Shown piece after piece: positions 20,673 to 31,514 of a DNA stretch of 64,000 bases. Source of the stretch: Thioploca sp. (GTDB taxonomy: Bacteria > Pseudomonadota > Gammaproteobacteria > Beggiatoales > Beggiatoaceae); NCBI GenBank assembly GCA_030627235.1, contig DAOUSL010000003.1:1-64000 (forward strand). The letters run 5' to 3'. The notes under the pieces were generated by a model. The model worked only from the letters and a program-made list of their open reading frames with translations. It was not told where the DNA came from and searched no databases. The stretch's first letter is position 1. The number at the start of each line of letters is the position of its first letter. Made by a program: the position numbers and the translations under genes.

Positions 20673-22163
20673 TTATTTATTAACCTTCTGCACAGATGGA
20701 TCTCGCCGTATTGTGCGTAAAAAAGCTATAACTTGTAAGATTAAAATCAAGCTAAATGGAATTGCTCCTGAGATTGCCATGGCTTTAGCAATTGTAACTG
20801 AACCAGTAAATAAAGTGCCTGCCGTGATTATTCCAATCAATACACCCCAAGTTAATTTAAGCTTAGTAGATGGATTTAAATTACCTTTAGAAGTCATCAT
20901 ACTGACTACGAAAGTTCCTGAATCAGCACTAGTAACAAGGAATACAAAAATTAAAATTAATGTCAATCCACTTAGTATTTCAGACATAGGAAACCAAGTA
21001 AATAATGCAAATAATGCTTTGGAAACGTCTTCTAATACTAAATCGGCCATTCCACCACCTCCAAACATTTCAATATAAATGGCTGAACCTCCAAATGCGG
21101 CAAACCATAGAATGGAAAATACGGTAGGAACTAAAATTACCCCAATCACAAATTCTCGGATAGTGCGACCACGACTAATCCTAGCGATGAATATTCCTAC
21201 AAATGGTCCCCACGCTAACCACCAAATCAAATAAGTCAAAGTCCATCCTGAAGTCCAACTGGATAGTTCTTTATAAGGATAAAGTTTGAAAGACATGTTG
21301 ATCAATTGACTGAAATAGTCTCCAATTGAAGTTATGAAAACTTCCATGATAAAGCGGGTTGGTCCAGCTAGAATAATTATCATTAAGATTGATATAGCAA
21401 TTATCATATTTATATTACTAAGAATTTTAATACCTTTATCCAATCCAGTGCTAGCTGAAATTAAAAACATTACAGTCATCAAACCTAAAATTATGAGGCT
21501 TACTCCATCAGTAGCTGGTATATTAAATACCTCACCCAATCCAGCTCTGACTTGTAATACTCCCATAGCTAAAGAACCGGCTAATCCAAAAATTACTGCC
21601 AATACCCCAATTATATCTGCGCTGTGACATACAATTGGATATTTGCAACCAAATTCACTTCGTATAGGGCTAGAAATTAATGGTGGAGCGTCTTTACGAA
21701 AACTGAAATAAGCGATAACTAATGCACAGATAGCATAAATTGACCAAGCGTGTAATCCCCAATGTAAATTAGTAATTACCATTGCGAAACGAGCTGCTTC
21801 CGCAGTTTTACCTTCCATACCAGGTGGAGATAAATAATGAAACATCGGTTCAGCAACGCCCCAAAAAATTAACCCTGCTCCCATCCCAGCGGCAAATAAC
21901 ATAGATAACCATGAAATATTAGAAAATTCAGGTCTGTCTTCATCTTTTCCTAAGCGAATATTAGCATATGGCCCAAATGCCATATAGGCTCCTAAAATTA
22001 AAAAACTAGTACATAAAGCTAAAAAGAACCAATCGAGAGTTTTTAATGCAAAACCCGTCAGTCCCAGTGCTGCACTAGCCATAGCATCAGGTGCTACAAC
22101 ACCCCAAATTCCAATAATACTACATAAGGCAATTGATATTAAAAAAACTAAATTATTTTTCAT
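20673..22163 (-). CDS. BCCT family transporter
   Basis: 12-TM BCCT pattern 'GMGAGLIFWGVAEPMFHY', 'WTLTYLIWWLAWGPFVGIFIARISRGRTIREF'. Confidence 0.95.
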   Translation of the reverse strand: MKNNLVFLISIALCSIIGIWGVVAPDAMASAALGLTGFALKTLDWFFLALCTSFLILGAYMAFGPYANIRLGKDEDRPEFSNISWLSMLFAAGMGAGLIFWGVAEPMFHYLSPPGMEGKTAEAARFAMVITNLHWGLHAWSIYAICALVIAYFSFRKDAPPLISSPIRSEFGCKYPIVCHSADIIGVLAVIFGLAGSLAMGVLQVRAGLGEVFNIPATDGVSLIILGLMTVMFLISASTGLDKGIKILSNINMIIAISILMIIILAGPTRFIMEVFITSIGDYFSQLINMSFKLYPYKELSSWTSGWTLTYLIWWLAWGPFVGIFIARISRGRTIREFVIGVILVPTVFSILWFAAFGGSAIYIEMFGGGGMADLVLEDVSKALFALFTWFPMSEILSGLTLILIFVFLVTSADSGTFVVSMMTSKGNLNPSTKLKLTWGVLIGIITAGTLFTGSVTIAKAMAISGAIPFSLILILQVIAFLRTIRRDPSVQKVNK

Positions 22164-22213
22164 GGTTTAGGTAATCTTAATGATTGTAAGCAAAAGTATA
22201 ATTAATCATTTTA

Positions 22214-22303
22214 CAATACCTTCGCTAATGTTAAAATTTGTTACTTAGGTTTCGGGAAATCCGCTATGCTCCATTACCGAAATAACCATTAGCGAAGGCA
22301 TTG
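22214..22303. repeat. Family A long palindromic repeat, copy 1
   Basis: CAATACCTTCGCTAATG ... CATTAGCGAAGGCATTG ends with inner TTTCGGGAAATCCGCTATGCTCCATTACCGAAA; inverse copy at 30805. Confidence 0.9.
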
Positions 22304-22428
22304 ATTTTATGGATATATTTTAAAGGTAATCCTGTAATTAAATAATAGTTTGATATTTTATAGTTTTAACTTTTAAAGTAATATTAGCAATAATACAATA
22401 TTTTTTGTTGAGAACAATTTTAATTTAA

Positions 22429-23265
22429 TCAAGATTTATTCAATCCTGCGGCATATAAACTATTTTTACTAATTCCGGTGATTTCACTGGTTAGTTTAGC
22501 AGACTGTTTTAAAGATAATTCTTTTCTAAGTAGTAGAAAAATTCGTTCTGCTTCTGGAGTTATAATTTTATTATCTGGTGGAATAAAACCCTGAACAACT
22601 AACACAAATTCACCTTTTGAACGCTCTGGTTTATCTTGTAACCAATTAAGAATATTAAACAAATTATCCCGATATATAGTTTCAAATATTTTAGTTAATT
22701 CTTTGACTAAAGTTATTTCTCGTTGTTCACCAAATATTTTTATTATATCTTGGATGCAAGCGATAATTCGATGGGGAGCTTCATAAAAAACTAAAGTTCT
22801 AGTCTCTGTTTTTAATTCTTCTAAGCGTTGTTGCCTAGTACTAGTTTTGGCAGATAAAAATCCATCAAATACAAATTTATCCGCTGGAAAACCAGCCACT
22901 GATAAAGCACTAATTAACGCACTAGCTCCCGGTATTGGTATAACATTAATCTGTTCGGTCAAAGCTAACTGTAACAAATATTGGCCTGGATCACTAATTA
23001 ATGGAGTTCCTGCATCACTTATTAAAGCAATATTATCACCATTTAATAATCGTCGTAATAATACTTGTGCCTGCTGTTTTTCATTGTGTTCATGCAAAGA
23101 TTGCAGAGGAGTGTTAATACCAAAGTAATTTAATAATTGACGACTATGACGAGTATCTTCAGCGGCAATTAAATCAACCTCAGTTAAAATAGTTTTTGCT
23201 CGTGGACTCAAATCCTGTAAATTGCCAATTGGAGTAGCAACTGAGTATAAAGTTCCATTATTCAT
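22429..23265 (-). CDS. rsmI: 16S rRNA (cytidine(1402)-2'-O)-methyltransferase
   Basis: 'LYSVATPIGNLQDLSPRA', 'AEDTRHSRQLLNYFGI', 'ALISDAGTPLISDPG'. Confidence 0.95.
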   Translation of the reverse strand: MNNGTLYSVATPIGNLQDLSPRAKTILTEVDLIAAEDTRHSRQLLNYFGINTPLQSLHEHNEKQQAQVLLRRLLNGDNIALISDAGTPLISDPGQYLLQLALTEQINVIPIPGASALISALSVAGFPADKFVFDGFLSAKTSTRQQRLEELKTETRTLVFYEAPHRIIACIQDIIKIFGEQREITLVKELTKIFETIYRDNLFNILNWLQDKPERSKGEFVLVVQGFIPPDNKIITPEAERIFLLLRKELSLKQSAKLTSEITGISKNSLYAAGLNKS

Positions 23266-25049
23266 TTAGTATTTTCCTGAAAGAAATCGTAGATATTTTG
23301 AGCTAACTGTTGGCTAATTCCTGGAACTTTGACTAAATCAATAACTCCAGCTTTAGAAATACCTTGTAAACCACCGAAATGAATTAGAAGCTGTTGTTTT
23401 CGTTTAAGTCCTATACCTTCAATCGTTTCCAAAATTGAAGTACGCCTTGTTTTAGCTCTCCGTTTCCGATGCGAAGTAATAGCAAATCGATGAGCCTCAT
23501 TCCGTATTAATTGGATTAGATGTAAAGCTGGCGAGGTTTTATCTAGAATAAAAGAATTATCTAATAAAATTAAAGTTTCTAACCCTGCTTTTCTACTCAC
23601 TCCTTTAGCAATACCAACAATATATATAGTTAGCTTTAATTCTTGTAATACTTCCTGTGCCACTTTCACTTGGCCTTTACCACCATCAATAAACAGTATA
23701 TTAGGTAATTTGGTAGCACGTTTATAATGACGTAGTAAAGCTTGTCGCATGGCTGCATAGTCATCTCCTGGAGTGATATTTTCAATATTATACCGTCGAT
23801 ACTCATTCTTACAAAATCCATTGTTATCAAAAACTACACAAGAAGCTACTGTTGCCTCTCCAGAAGTATGACTGACATCAAAACATTCCATTCGTTGTGG
23901 GATTACTTCTAGTTGTAAAACTATGGCTAAAGCAGCTAAACGTTCATGATATTTATTATGTTGATTTTGTAATAGACTAATATGAGCGTTTTCGATTGCC
24001 ATTTTTAGCCATCTAGTCCTTTTATCTCTAACTTTTGAATGTATTATAACCTGCCGTTTACGCTGCTGACTGATAACTTCAGTTAATAATTCTAAATCTT
24101 CAATATTATGATTGATAATTATTTCTTTGGGAATATCGTTACTTGGATTAAGATAATATTGAGATAAAAATGCAGTTAATAATTCAGTAATTTCTTCTGA
24201 TAATGGTAGTTTTGGAAAAATAGCTTTGCTACCAATATGTTGTCCAGAACGTATGGTTAAAATTTGGATACAAGCAGTTTTAGTTTGGATAAGTGCGGCA
24301 ATAATATCAACATCTCCAGTTGTAGAACTGACATATTGACGTTCTTGAATTTTTCTTAAACTACTAATTTTATCTCTAATTTCAGCAGCTTGTTCAAATT
24401 TTAATTGTTGAGATGCAGTCTGCATTTTACTAATCAATGTGTCGATAATAATTTGATTTTTACCAGTTAAAAACAAAATTGCTTGATTAACTGATTCTTG
24501 ATAATTAGTTTTGCTGATCAATTCAACACAAGGAGCTGTACAACGTTTAATTTGATATTGCAAACAAGGAGAAGAACGAGCATGAAAAAAACTATCTTTA
24601 CAACGTCGAATATTAAATATTTTTTGGAGTAAATTTAATGTTTCATAAACAGCACGAGAATGTGGGTATGGGCCAAAACATTGGCCATTTAGTTTGCCAC
24701 GTCGAATATTTAAGCTTGGAAAAGAATGGTTTGATAAACAGATATAAGGATAGCTTTTATCATCTCTAAGTAAGATATTATAACGAGGCTTATGAACTTT
24801 AATCAAAGTATTTTCTAAGATTAATGCCTCATTTTCCGTATGAGTTACAATTACTTCTATATTATCTATCTGTTTGACTAATGCTTTAGTCTTAGAACTA
24901 GTAATATTTTTGGTAAAATAACTAACCAGTCGTTTTTTTAGATGCCTAGCCTTACCCACATATAATACTTGCTTGGTAATATCTAACATCATATATACAC
25001 CAGACTTATTAGTTAAATTAGCAAGAAATTTTTGAGGTTGGAAAGCCAA
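23262..25049 (-). CDS. uvrC: Excinuclease ABC subunit C
   Basis: GIY-YIG 'SGVYMMLDITKQVLYVGKARHLKKRL', 'MECFDVSHTSGEATVASCVVFDN', C-terminal HhH. Confidence 0.97.
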   Translation of the reverse strand: MAFQPQKFLANLTNKSGVYMMLDITKQVLYVGKARHLKKRLVSYFTKNITSSKTKALVKQIDNIEVIVTHTENEALILENTLIKVHKPRYNILLRDDKSYPYICLSNHSFPSLNIRRGKLNGQCFGPYPHSRAVYETLNLLQKIFNIRRCKDSFFHARSSPCLQYQIKRCTAPCVELISKTNYQESVNQAILFLTGKNQIIIDTLISKMQTASQQLKFEQAAEIRDKISSLRKIQERQYVSSTTGDVDIIAALIQTKTACIQILTIRSGQHIGSKAIFPKLPLSEEITELLTAFLSQYYLNPSNDIPKEIIINHNIEDLELLTEVISQQRKRQVIIHSKVRDKRTRWLKMAIENAHISLLQNQHNKYHERLAALAIVLQLEVIPQRMECFDVSHTSGEATVASCVVFDNNGFCKNEYRRYNIENITPGDDYAAMRQALLRHYKRATKLPNILFIDGGKGQVKVAQEVLQELKLTIYIVGIAKGVSRKAGLETLILLDNSFILDKTSPALHLIQLIRNEAHRFAITSHRKRRAKTRRTSILETIEGIGLKRKQQLLIHFGGLQGISKAGVIDLVKVPGISQQLAQNIYDFFQENTK

Positions 25050-25240
25050 AGTAAGTTCAATTTTGAGTGATTAAAATGATTAATCTATTGTTAATTATAA
25101 AAATTAAGATTAAAAACTAAAAATAGATTTATCTAAAAAACTATAGTATAATATTAGTTGAATCTAAACATATTCCAATGGATTCTATCATGTAATTCTC
25201 ACCAACACTAGAGAATATTAATTTAATAATAGAGTAATTT

Positions 25241-27667
25241 ATGAACGAAGAGACAGAAATAACACTTGATCCCATTATTGATGATGAAGCTACTGAAAAT
25301 GAATCAAATACTAATGAAGAAAGTAACAATACTGAAATTATAACAGTAGAAGATAAATTTCCAGAAACTCTGCATATTTTACCTCTTACTAATCGACCAT
25401 TTTTTCCACATCAAATAATTCCACTAATTATAGAAAAGGAGTTATGGGAAAATACGGTTAAAGCTATCACCAATTCACCTCATAATATGTTGGGATTATT
25501 GTTAGTTAAAAAAAGCAACATAGATAATGTAAAACCAGATGATTTTCATAAAATTGGCACTGTTTGTCGGTTACATCGGATTGTACAAGCTGATGATAAA
25601 TTACAAGTTGTAATAGAAGGTTTGCAACGATTTCGGGTTACTAAATGGGAAACTTCTGAACGACCTCTAATTGTAACTCCTAAATATTATCCAGAAAGTG
25701 ATTATGAAGATGTAGAAGAAATCAAACCATATGTGTTAGCTGTTATTAATACTATAAAAGAGCTATTACCGTTAAATCCATTGTATAATGAAGAACTTAA
25801 AATATTTTTACAACGTTCTAGTCCAGAAGAACCATCTCCATTGGCAGATTTTGCTGCTAGTTTGACAACGGCTAATAAATCAGAGCTACAAAGTATTTTA
25901 GGAACTGTGAATATTTTAAAGCGGCTAGAAAAAGTTCTAATACTGCTTAATAAAGAATTACAACAGGCTCAAGCTCAAGTAGAAATTCGTCGTCAAGTCG
26001 AAGAAAAAATGGAAAAAAATCAACGGGAGTTCTTTTTACGAGAACAACTGAAAGTAATTCAAAAAGAGCTTGGAATCGAAAAAGATGATCGTACTGCTGA
26101 AATAGATAAATTTAGTGATCGCTTGAAGAAGTTAAAAGTACCAAAACCAGCTAAAAAACGGATTGATGATGAGTTAGAAAAAATGTCTATGCTGGAAATG
26201 GGATCACCTGAGTATGCTGTTACTCGTAATTATTTAGATTGGCTAACTCTATTACCATGGGGCAAACTTTCTAAAGATAAATTGGATATCAAACGAGCCA
26301 GAAGAACTTTAAATCAAGATCATGAAGGTTTAAAAGATGTTAAAGACCGTATTATAGAATTTTTAGCAGTTGGTAAATTAAAAGGTAATATAAATGGAAC
26401 TATTTTACTATTAGTTGGACCGCCAGGAGTAGGCAAAACATCTATTGGTCGTTCTATTGCTGAAACTGTTGGACGTTCATTTTTCCGTTTTTCAGTTGGT
26501 GGTATTCACGATGATGCTGAAATAAAAGGTCATCGCAGAACCTATATTGGAGCAATGCCTGGCAAGTTTATTCAAGCAATGAAAGATGTTGCGTATGCTA
26601 ATCCGGTTATCATGTTGGATGAAATAGATAAGATTAGTTCTTCATATCGTGGTGACCCAGCTTCAGCCTTATTAGAAGTGTTGGATCCAGAACAGAATGT
26701 CGATTTTTTGGATCATTATTTAGATGTAAGGTTTGATCTGTCTAAAGTTTTATTTATTTGTACGGCTAATCAATTAGATACTATACCAACTGCTTTATTA
26801 GACCGGATGGAAATAATTAAATTATCTGGTTATTTAGCAAGTGAAAAATTACAAATTGCCAAAAGACATTTAGTAAAACGCCAATTGAAAAAATCTGGCC
26901 TAAAACTTAAACAACTACCATTAAGTGATGAAGTATTATCACGTATTATTGACGAATATGCTAGAGAAGCAGGAGTTCGTTCGTTAGAAAAAAGTATTGC
27001 AACTATCGCTCGTAAAGCAGCTCTTAAATTGCTAGAAGATAAAAAACCATCGGTAAAAATAACCACAGATAATTTAGATAAATATTTGGGTAAACCTTTG
27101 TTTGAAGATGAAAAATCAATTAAGGGAATAGGGGTTATTACTGGTTTAGCATGGACTCCAATGGGGGGGGTTACTTTAAGTATTGAAGCTAGTAAGACTC
27201 ATAGTTACGCTCGTGGTTTCAAATTAACTGGTCAATTAGGCGATGTGATGAAAGAATCAGCAGAAATCGCTTATAGTTATTTGATGTCTCAATGTGAACT
27301 GTTTGATATAAGCCAAGATTTTTTTGAAAAAGCATTTATTCATTTGCATGTTCCAGCTGGAGCTACTCCTAAAGATGGTCCTAGTGCTGGAATTACCATG
27401 GCCAGTGCTTTATTATCGTTAGCAACCAATAGAGAAGTTAAAAGAAAATTAGCTATGACAGGTGAACTAACTTTGACTGGTTTAGTGTTACCAGTTGGCG
27501 GCATTCGGGAAAAAGTTATTGCTGCTCGTAGAGTGAAAATTTATGACTTAATCTTGCCTAAAGCTAATAAACGTGATTTTGATGATTTGCCTGAATATGT
27601 GCGTAAAGGTATAAATGCTAAATTTGTAAAGAAATATCAAGAAGTAGCAGATATTTTGTGGGATTGA
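25241..27667 (+). CDS. lon: Endopeptidase La (Lon protease)
   Basis: 'LLLVGPPGVGKTSIGRSIAE', 'PKDGPSAGITMASALLSLAT' with catalytic S/K region. Confidence 0.98.
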   Translation: MNEETEITLDPIIDDEATENESNTNEESNNTEIITVEDKFPETLHILPLTNRPFFPHQIIPLIIEKELWENTVKAITNSPHNMLGLLLVKKSNIDNVKPDDFHKIGTVCRLHRIVQADDKLQVVIEGLQRFRVTKWETSERPLIVTPKYYPESDYEDVEEIKPYVLAVINTIKELLPLNPLYNEELKIFLQRSSPEEPSPLADFAASLTTANKSELQSILGTVNILKRLEKVLILLNKELQQAQAQVEIRRQVEEKMEKNQREFFLREQLKVIQKELGIEKDDRTAEIDKFSDRLKKLKVPKPAKKRIDDELEKMSMLEMGSPEYAVTRNYLDWLTLLPWGKLSKDKLDIKRARRTLNQDHEGLKDVKDRIIEFLAVGKLKGNINGTILLLVGPPGVGKTSIGRSIAETVGRSFFRFSVGGIHDDAEIKGHRRTYIGAMPGKFIQAMKDVAYANPVIMLDEIDKISSSYRGDPASALLEVLDPEQNVDFLDHYLDVRFDLSKVLFICTANQLDTIPTALLDRMEIIKLSGYLASEKLQIAKRHLVKRQLKKSGLKLKQLPLSDEVLSRIIDEYAREAGVRSLEKSIATIARKAALKLLEDKKPSVKITTDNLDKYLGKPLFEDEKSIKGIGVITGLAWTPMGGVTLSIEASKTHSYARGFKLTGQLGDVMKESAEIAYSYLMSQCELFDISQDFFEKAFIHLHVPAGATPKDGPSAGITMASALLSLATNREVKRKLAMTGELTLTGLVLPVGGIREKVIAARRVKIYDLILPKANKRDFDDLPEYVRKGINAKFVKKYQEVADILWD

Positions 27668-27722
27668 TATTTTATAACTTCATATATCAGAATGATATTA
27701 AAGAACTAATTTAGGAATTAAT

Positions 27723-29861
27723 ATGTTTAATTATAGACTGGCTATTTTACTCAGCTTGATATGGGCAACTAATACTTTAGCGAATGAAATTACTACACCA
27801 TTGCAACTTGCTCTGATGGGAACTGAAGACCAATTATCTATAAATAATGGCCTGATATCATCAATTATTCCTGCAAATTTAAATGTGAATGAACATAAAG
27901 ATGACATCCGTTGTGAAGATCATGATGTATGTCGTCAAGTAAATACTAATTTACCTTTGCAAGCTTTGCCCAGAGCTTTATCAGCATTATATAATAAACC
28001 AAATATTAATTCTGAGATTTTAAATTCTAATGTTAAAGCTTTTTGGCCAGTCTATGTATTTCAACGGCAAGATTTAGATTTTTCTGATCCAACCTATCCT
28101 AAAGGCTGGTATCAAGTTGGGCTTACTATTAAAAAACCGATTGGCTGGATGTTAGCTAAAGACATTATAGAATGGAAACAAGCACTTATAGTGTCTTATA
28201 CTCATCCTGGAATTGGAGAAGAACGGCGTAATTCTGTATTAATGTTTGATAATAAACTTTCTTTGCGTAAAATAGTAGAGGCTGAAAACCGAATACAACA
28301 GGTTAAATCTATATACGCTAATTTAGAATCTCAAACAGCTGAAATACCTACTAGTATAATAAGCAGAGAGCCAGCTAGATTTGTAAATATTGATGAAAAA
28401 TTCTATCTATTGCCAGTTATTGATTTTGAACCAGTCAATATATTTGAAGATAAAGCTAATTATTTAAAAATAGTTGCTGCCACTCCGCTTAGCCGTGCTA
28501 ATGCGGCACATCCAGATACTTTAGATAATCGTAAATTTGCTAAACAAGCCAGTCAAACTGAAACTATTCAAGGAGTTAAGGAAGAATCATTAGGTTTAGA
28601 TATTAAATTTGTGATGGATATGACAGACAGTATGGGGCCTTATCTAATACATACTAAAAAAGCCATTGCTAAAGTGACGCAGATGATTATTGACACTAAA
28701 GTACGTTATGGTCTAATTGGTTATCGAGATGATATTAATACAGTTCCTGAATTAGAATTTGTCACTAATAATTTCACCCCGAATTTAGTAAATGCTGATA
28801 AATTTATTGATATAATTGCTAAAGCTAAACCTGCAGTTACTACAGATGATGATTATCCAGAAGAGGTTTTCGCTGGAATAAAAGAAGCTATTACCTCTAA
28901 TTGGAATGAGAACACTATAAAACTAATTATATTGATTGGAGATGCTAGTTCACATATGATTGGACATCCACAAAATACTAGTGGTTTAGCTGCTCAACAA
29001 TTGCGTAAATTAGCAAATAGTAATAAAACTAATATTATTGCAATTCATCTTAAGCAACCTCAATTTAAAACCGATCATAAATTAGCTAAAGAACAATTTA
29101 GTCTATTAGCTACTAATCCTGGTAATAACGCACCTGCTTATATATCGATATCGGCTGATAATCATCAAGAATTTGAAATAATAATAGCTAAATTGGCTGA
29201 AACTTTATCAATGATTATAAGCAAAATTCGTAAAGGGGATATTAATATTGTTAACATTGCTCCAAATACTAATTCCAGAGATATTGAAACTAAAGTAAGT
29301 AAAATTGCTAAAACCACTATTGCAACTGCGTTAGTTGATTATCTTGGTAACATAGCTATTCCGCCTAGAGATATAACAGCATGGGTGATGGATCGAGACT
29401 TGCTTAACCCTAGAATTAAATCATTACAAGTACGAGTTTTATTAACCAAACGGGATTTAAATGATCTGATTGTAACTTTAGAAGTTATTTTAGAAGCAAT
29501 GCGACAATCAAAACTGACTAGTTTACAATTTTTTGATGCTTTACAGAGTGTTGTTACTCAAACAATAAAGGGAAACAATAAAAAAATAACTCTGGCAGCT
29601 GTACAAAAATTAGCAGAATCTGGTTTAATACCTAGTTGGATTAATAGCTTACCTTATAAAAGTAAATTATTAGAAATGAATAATGAATTATTTGCAGTTT
29701 TATCAGCAGAAAAAAGAACAGCTTTAGAACATGAAGTTGAAGCAAAACTCCAATTTTATCGTGAAATTAATGAAAATACAGATTTATGGACAATATTAGA
29801 TGAACGCAATACTGATGATATAGATAGTGTATATCCATTAAGTTTAGATATGTTGCCATGA
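27723..29861 (+). CDS. Secreted VWA-domain protein with SH3-like N-terminal region
   Basis: Signal peptide; MIDAS 'FVMDMTDSMGPY' and downstream 'LIILIGDASSHM'. Confidence 0.75.
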   Translation: MFNYRLAILLSLIWATNTLANEITTPLQLALMGTEDQLSINNGLISSIIPANLNVNEHKDDIRCEDHDVCRQVNTNLPLQALPRALSALYNKPNINSEILNSNVKAFWPVYVFQRQDLDFSDPTYPKGWYQVGLTIKKPIGWMLAKDIIEWKQALIVSYTHPGIGEERRNSVLMFDNKLSLRKIVEAENRIQQVKSIYANLESQTAEIPTSIISREPARFVNIDEKFYLLPVIDFEPVNIFEDKANYLKIVAATPLSRANAAHPDTLDNRKFAKQASQTETIQGVKEESLGLDIKFVMDMTDSMGPYLIHTKKAIAKVTQMIIDTKVRYGLIGYRDDINTVPELEFVTNNFTPNLVNADKFIDIIAKAKPAVTTDDDYPEEVFAGIKEAITSNWNENTIKLIILIGDASSHMIGHPQNTSGLAAQQLRKLANSNKTNIIAIHLKQPQFKTDHKLAKEQFSLLATNPGNNAPAYISISADNHQEFEIIIAKLAETLSMIISKIRKGDINIVNIAPNTNSRDIETKVSKIAKTTIATALVDYLGNIAIPPRDITAWVMDRDLLNPRIKSLQVRVLLTKRDLNDLIVTLEVILEAMRQSKLTSLQFFDALQSVVTQTIKGNNKKITLAAVQKLAESGLIPSWINSLPYKSKLLEMNNELFAVLSAEKRTALEHEVEAKLQFYREINENTDLWTILDERNTDDIDSVYPLSLDMLP

Positions 29862-29883
29862 AGAGGACAAATGCCCTCTTCAT
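29860..29883. terminator. Bidirectional hairpin terminator
   Basis: TGAAGAGG ... CCTCTTCA stem between convergent genes. Confidence 0.8.
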
Positions 29884-29887
29884 TATA

Positions 29888-30514
29888 TTAAACTACTGAT
29901 TTACGTTCATAGACACCGCGTTGAATCAAGAATTCTAAGATTTGATTAACACATTGTTCTAAATTTTCATTGCTGGTATCAATCACTAATTCTGGATTTT
30001 CAGGTTTTTCATATGGTGAAGAAATACCAGTAAAATCCTTTATTTCACCTTTTCTGGCACGATTATATAAACCTTTGACATCACGTTCTTCACAAACTTC
30101 TAAAGGACAATCACAATAGATTTCAATAAAATCATCATTACCAACTAGTTTTCTAGCTTTATCACGATCGGCTCGGAATGGAGAAATAAATGCAGTTAGA
30201 ACAATTACTCCTGCCTCAATAAATAATTTAGCAGTTTCACCAACTCGTCGAATATTTTCTACTCGATCAGCATTGGAAAAACCTAAATCTCCACATAAGC
30301 CATGGCGTACATTATCACCATCTAATACAAAGGTATGATAACCCATTTGATAGAGACTTTCTTCCAAGGCATGAGCTAAAGTTGATTTCCCAGCTCCAGA
30401 TAGGCCAGTAAACCATAACAAGGTACTTTTGTGATTATTTAAATTAGCACGACGTTGTCTTGTTACTGTAGCGTGATGCCACACTGTGTTACTACTTTTT
30501 ATATTTGTTGTCAT
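29888..30514 (-). CDS. cysC: Adenylyl-sulfate kinase
   Basis: 'LLWFTGLSGAGKSTLAHALEE', 'VLDGDNVRHGLCGDLGFSNADRVENIRRVGE'. Confidence 0.96.
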   Translation of the reverse strand: MTTNIKSSNTVWHHATVTRQRRANLNNHKSTLLWFTGLSGAGKSTLAHALEESLYQMGYHTFVLDGDNVRHGLCGDLGFSNADRVENIRRVGETAKLFIEAGVIVLTAFISPFRADRDKARKLVGNDDFIEIYCDCPLEVCEERDVKGLYNRARKGEIKDFTGISSPYEKPENPELVIDTSNENLEQCVNQILEFLIQRGVYERKSVV

Positions 30515-30804
30515 TATATTAATTAATGTGATAAGTTGTATTCAAAATTTATAACTAAAAACAATCTGCAATTAAAATACCATTTTTTAGTCTAAAATAT
30601 TTAATCGAATGATTTTTGGATAGACATTACCTAGTATATTTTGGTATTATCCAAATGTACAGATTAATAATAGTTTATATATTGTAACCAAAACTAGTAA
30701 ATTGTCATATTAATTTGTAATTTATTAAGAATAAATGGCCTTATTTATGCAGATTTGCTTTATGAACTAGATATATGCTGTAGAATTAATAATTCTGATT
30801 TAAA

Positions 30805-30883
30805 TAATACTTTAGCCAATGGTTATTTCGGGAATGGAGCATAGCGGATTTCCCGAAACATTTTGACATTGGCGAAGATATTG
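30805..30883. repeat. Family A long palindromic repeat, copy 2 (inverted relative to 22214)
   Basis: GGTTATTTCGGGAATGGAGCATAGCGGATTTCCCGAAACA, near-identical reverse complement of copy 1 core. Confidence 0.9.
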
Positions 30884-31132
30884 TTAAAGTAATAGATTTA
30901 TATTGTAATTTAGCCAAATAATTTTATATTATTTTTGATAATTATAATCTAGGTAAGTATTAAAAATCACTTTAGATATTTTTAGATTAAGTTATTTAGT
31001 TATAAAAATTTTATTTTAAACATTACATCAAGTAATAATTTATTTTAACAAATAATTTTACATAGATGATATGATTTCTTATGATCTAAAATATTACTAT
31101 GAAAATTATCCCTATTTTAAAGGAGACTATGA

Positions 31133-31498
31133 ATGACAAAGCTTTTGGTAGTAGAAGATAATGAAATGAATCGTGATATGTTATCCAGACGCTTGAAACG
31201 AAAAGGATTTGAGGTTGAAATTGCTGTGGATGGTGGACAAGGTGTTGATATGGCACATAGTAGCAAACCAGATTTGATTTTAATGGATATGAGTTTACCA
31301 GTAAAAGATGGTTGGACAGCAACTAAAGAAATTAAAGCAGCAGATGATACTCAAAATATTCCGATTATTGCTTTAACTGCTCATGCTATGTCTGGTGATC
31401 GAGAACAAGCACTTGCTGCTGGGTGTGATGACTATGACACTAAACCAATAGAATTGCCACGTTTACTTGGCAAAATCGAAACCTTACTTGCACGATAA
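31133..31498 (+). CDS. Response regulator (CheY/DivK-like receiver)
   Basis: 'KLLVVEDNEMNRDMLSRRLKRKGFEVEIAVDG', 'DLILMDMSLP', 'IPIIALTAHAM'. Confidence 0.93.
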   Translation: MTKLLVVEDNEMNRDMLSRRLKRKGFEVEIAVDGGQGVDMAHSSKPDLILMDMSLPVKDGWTATKEIKAADDTQNIPIIALTAHAMSGDREQALAAGCDDYDTKPIELPRLLGKIETLLAR

Positions 31499-31514
31499 TA
31501 GGACGCTGAGTGTT

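Noticed and set aside
20713-21627. Plus-strand ORFs opposite the BCCT transporter (20713..21078, 21334..21627)
   Set aside because: Ile-rich antisense frames of a clear membrane transporter.
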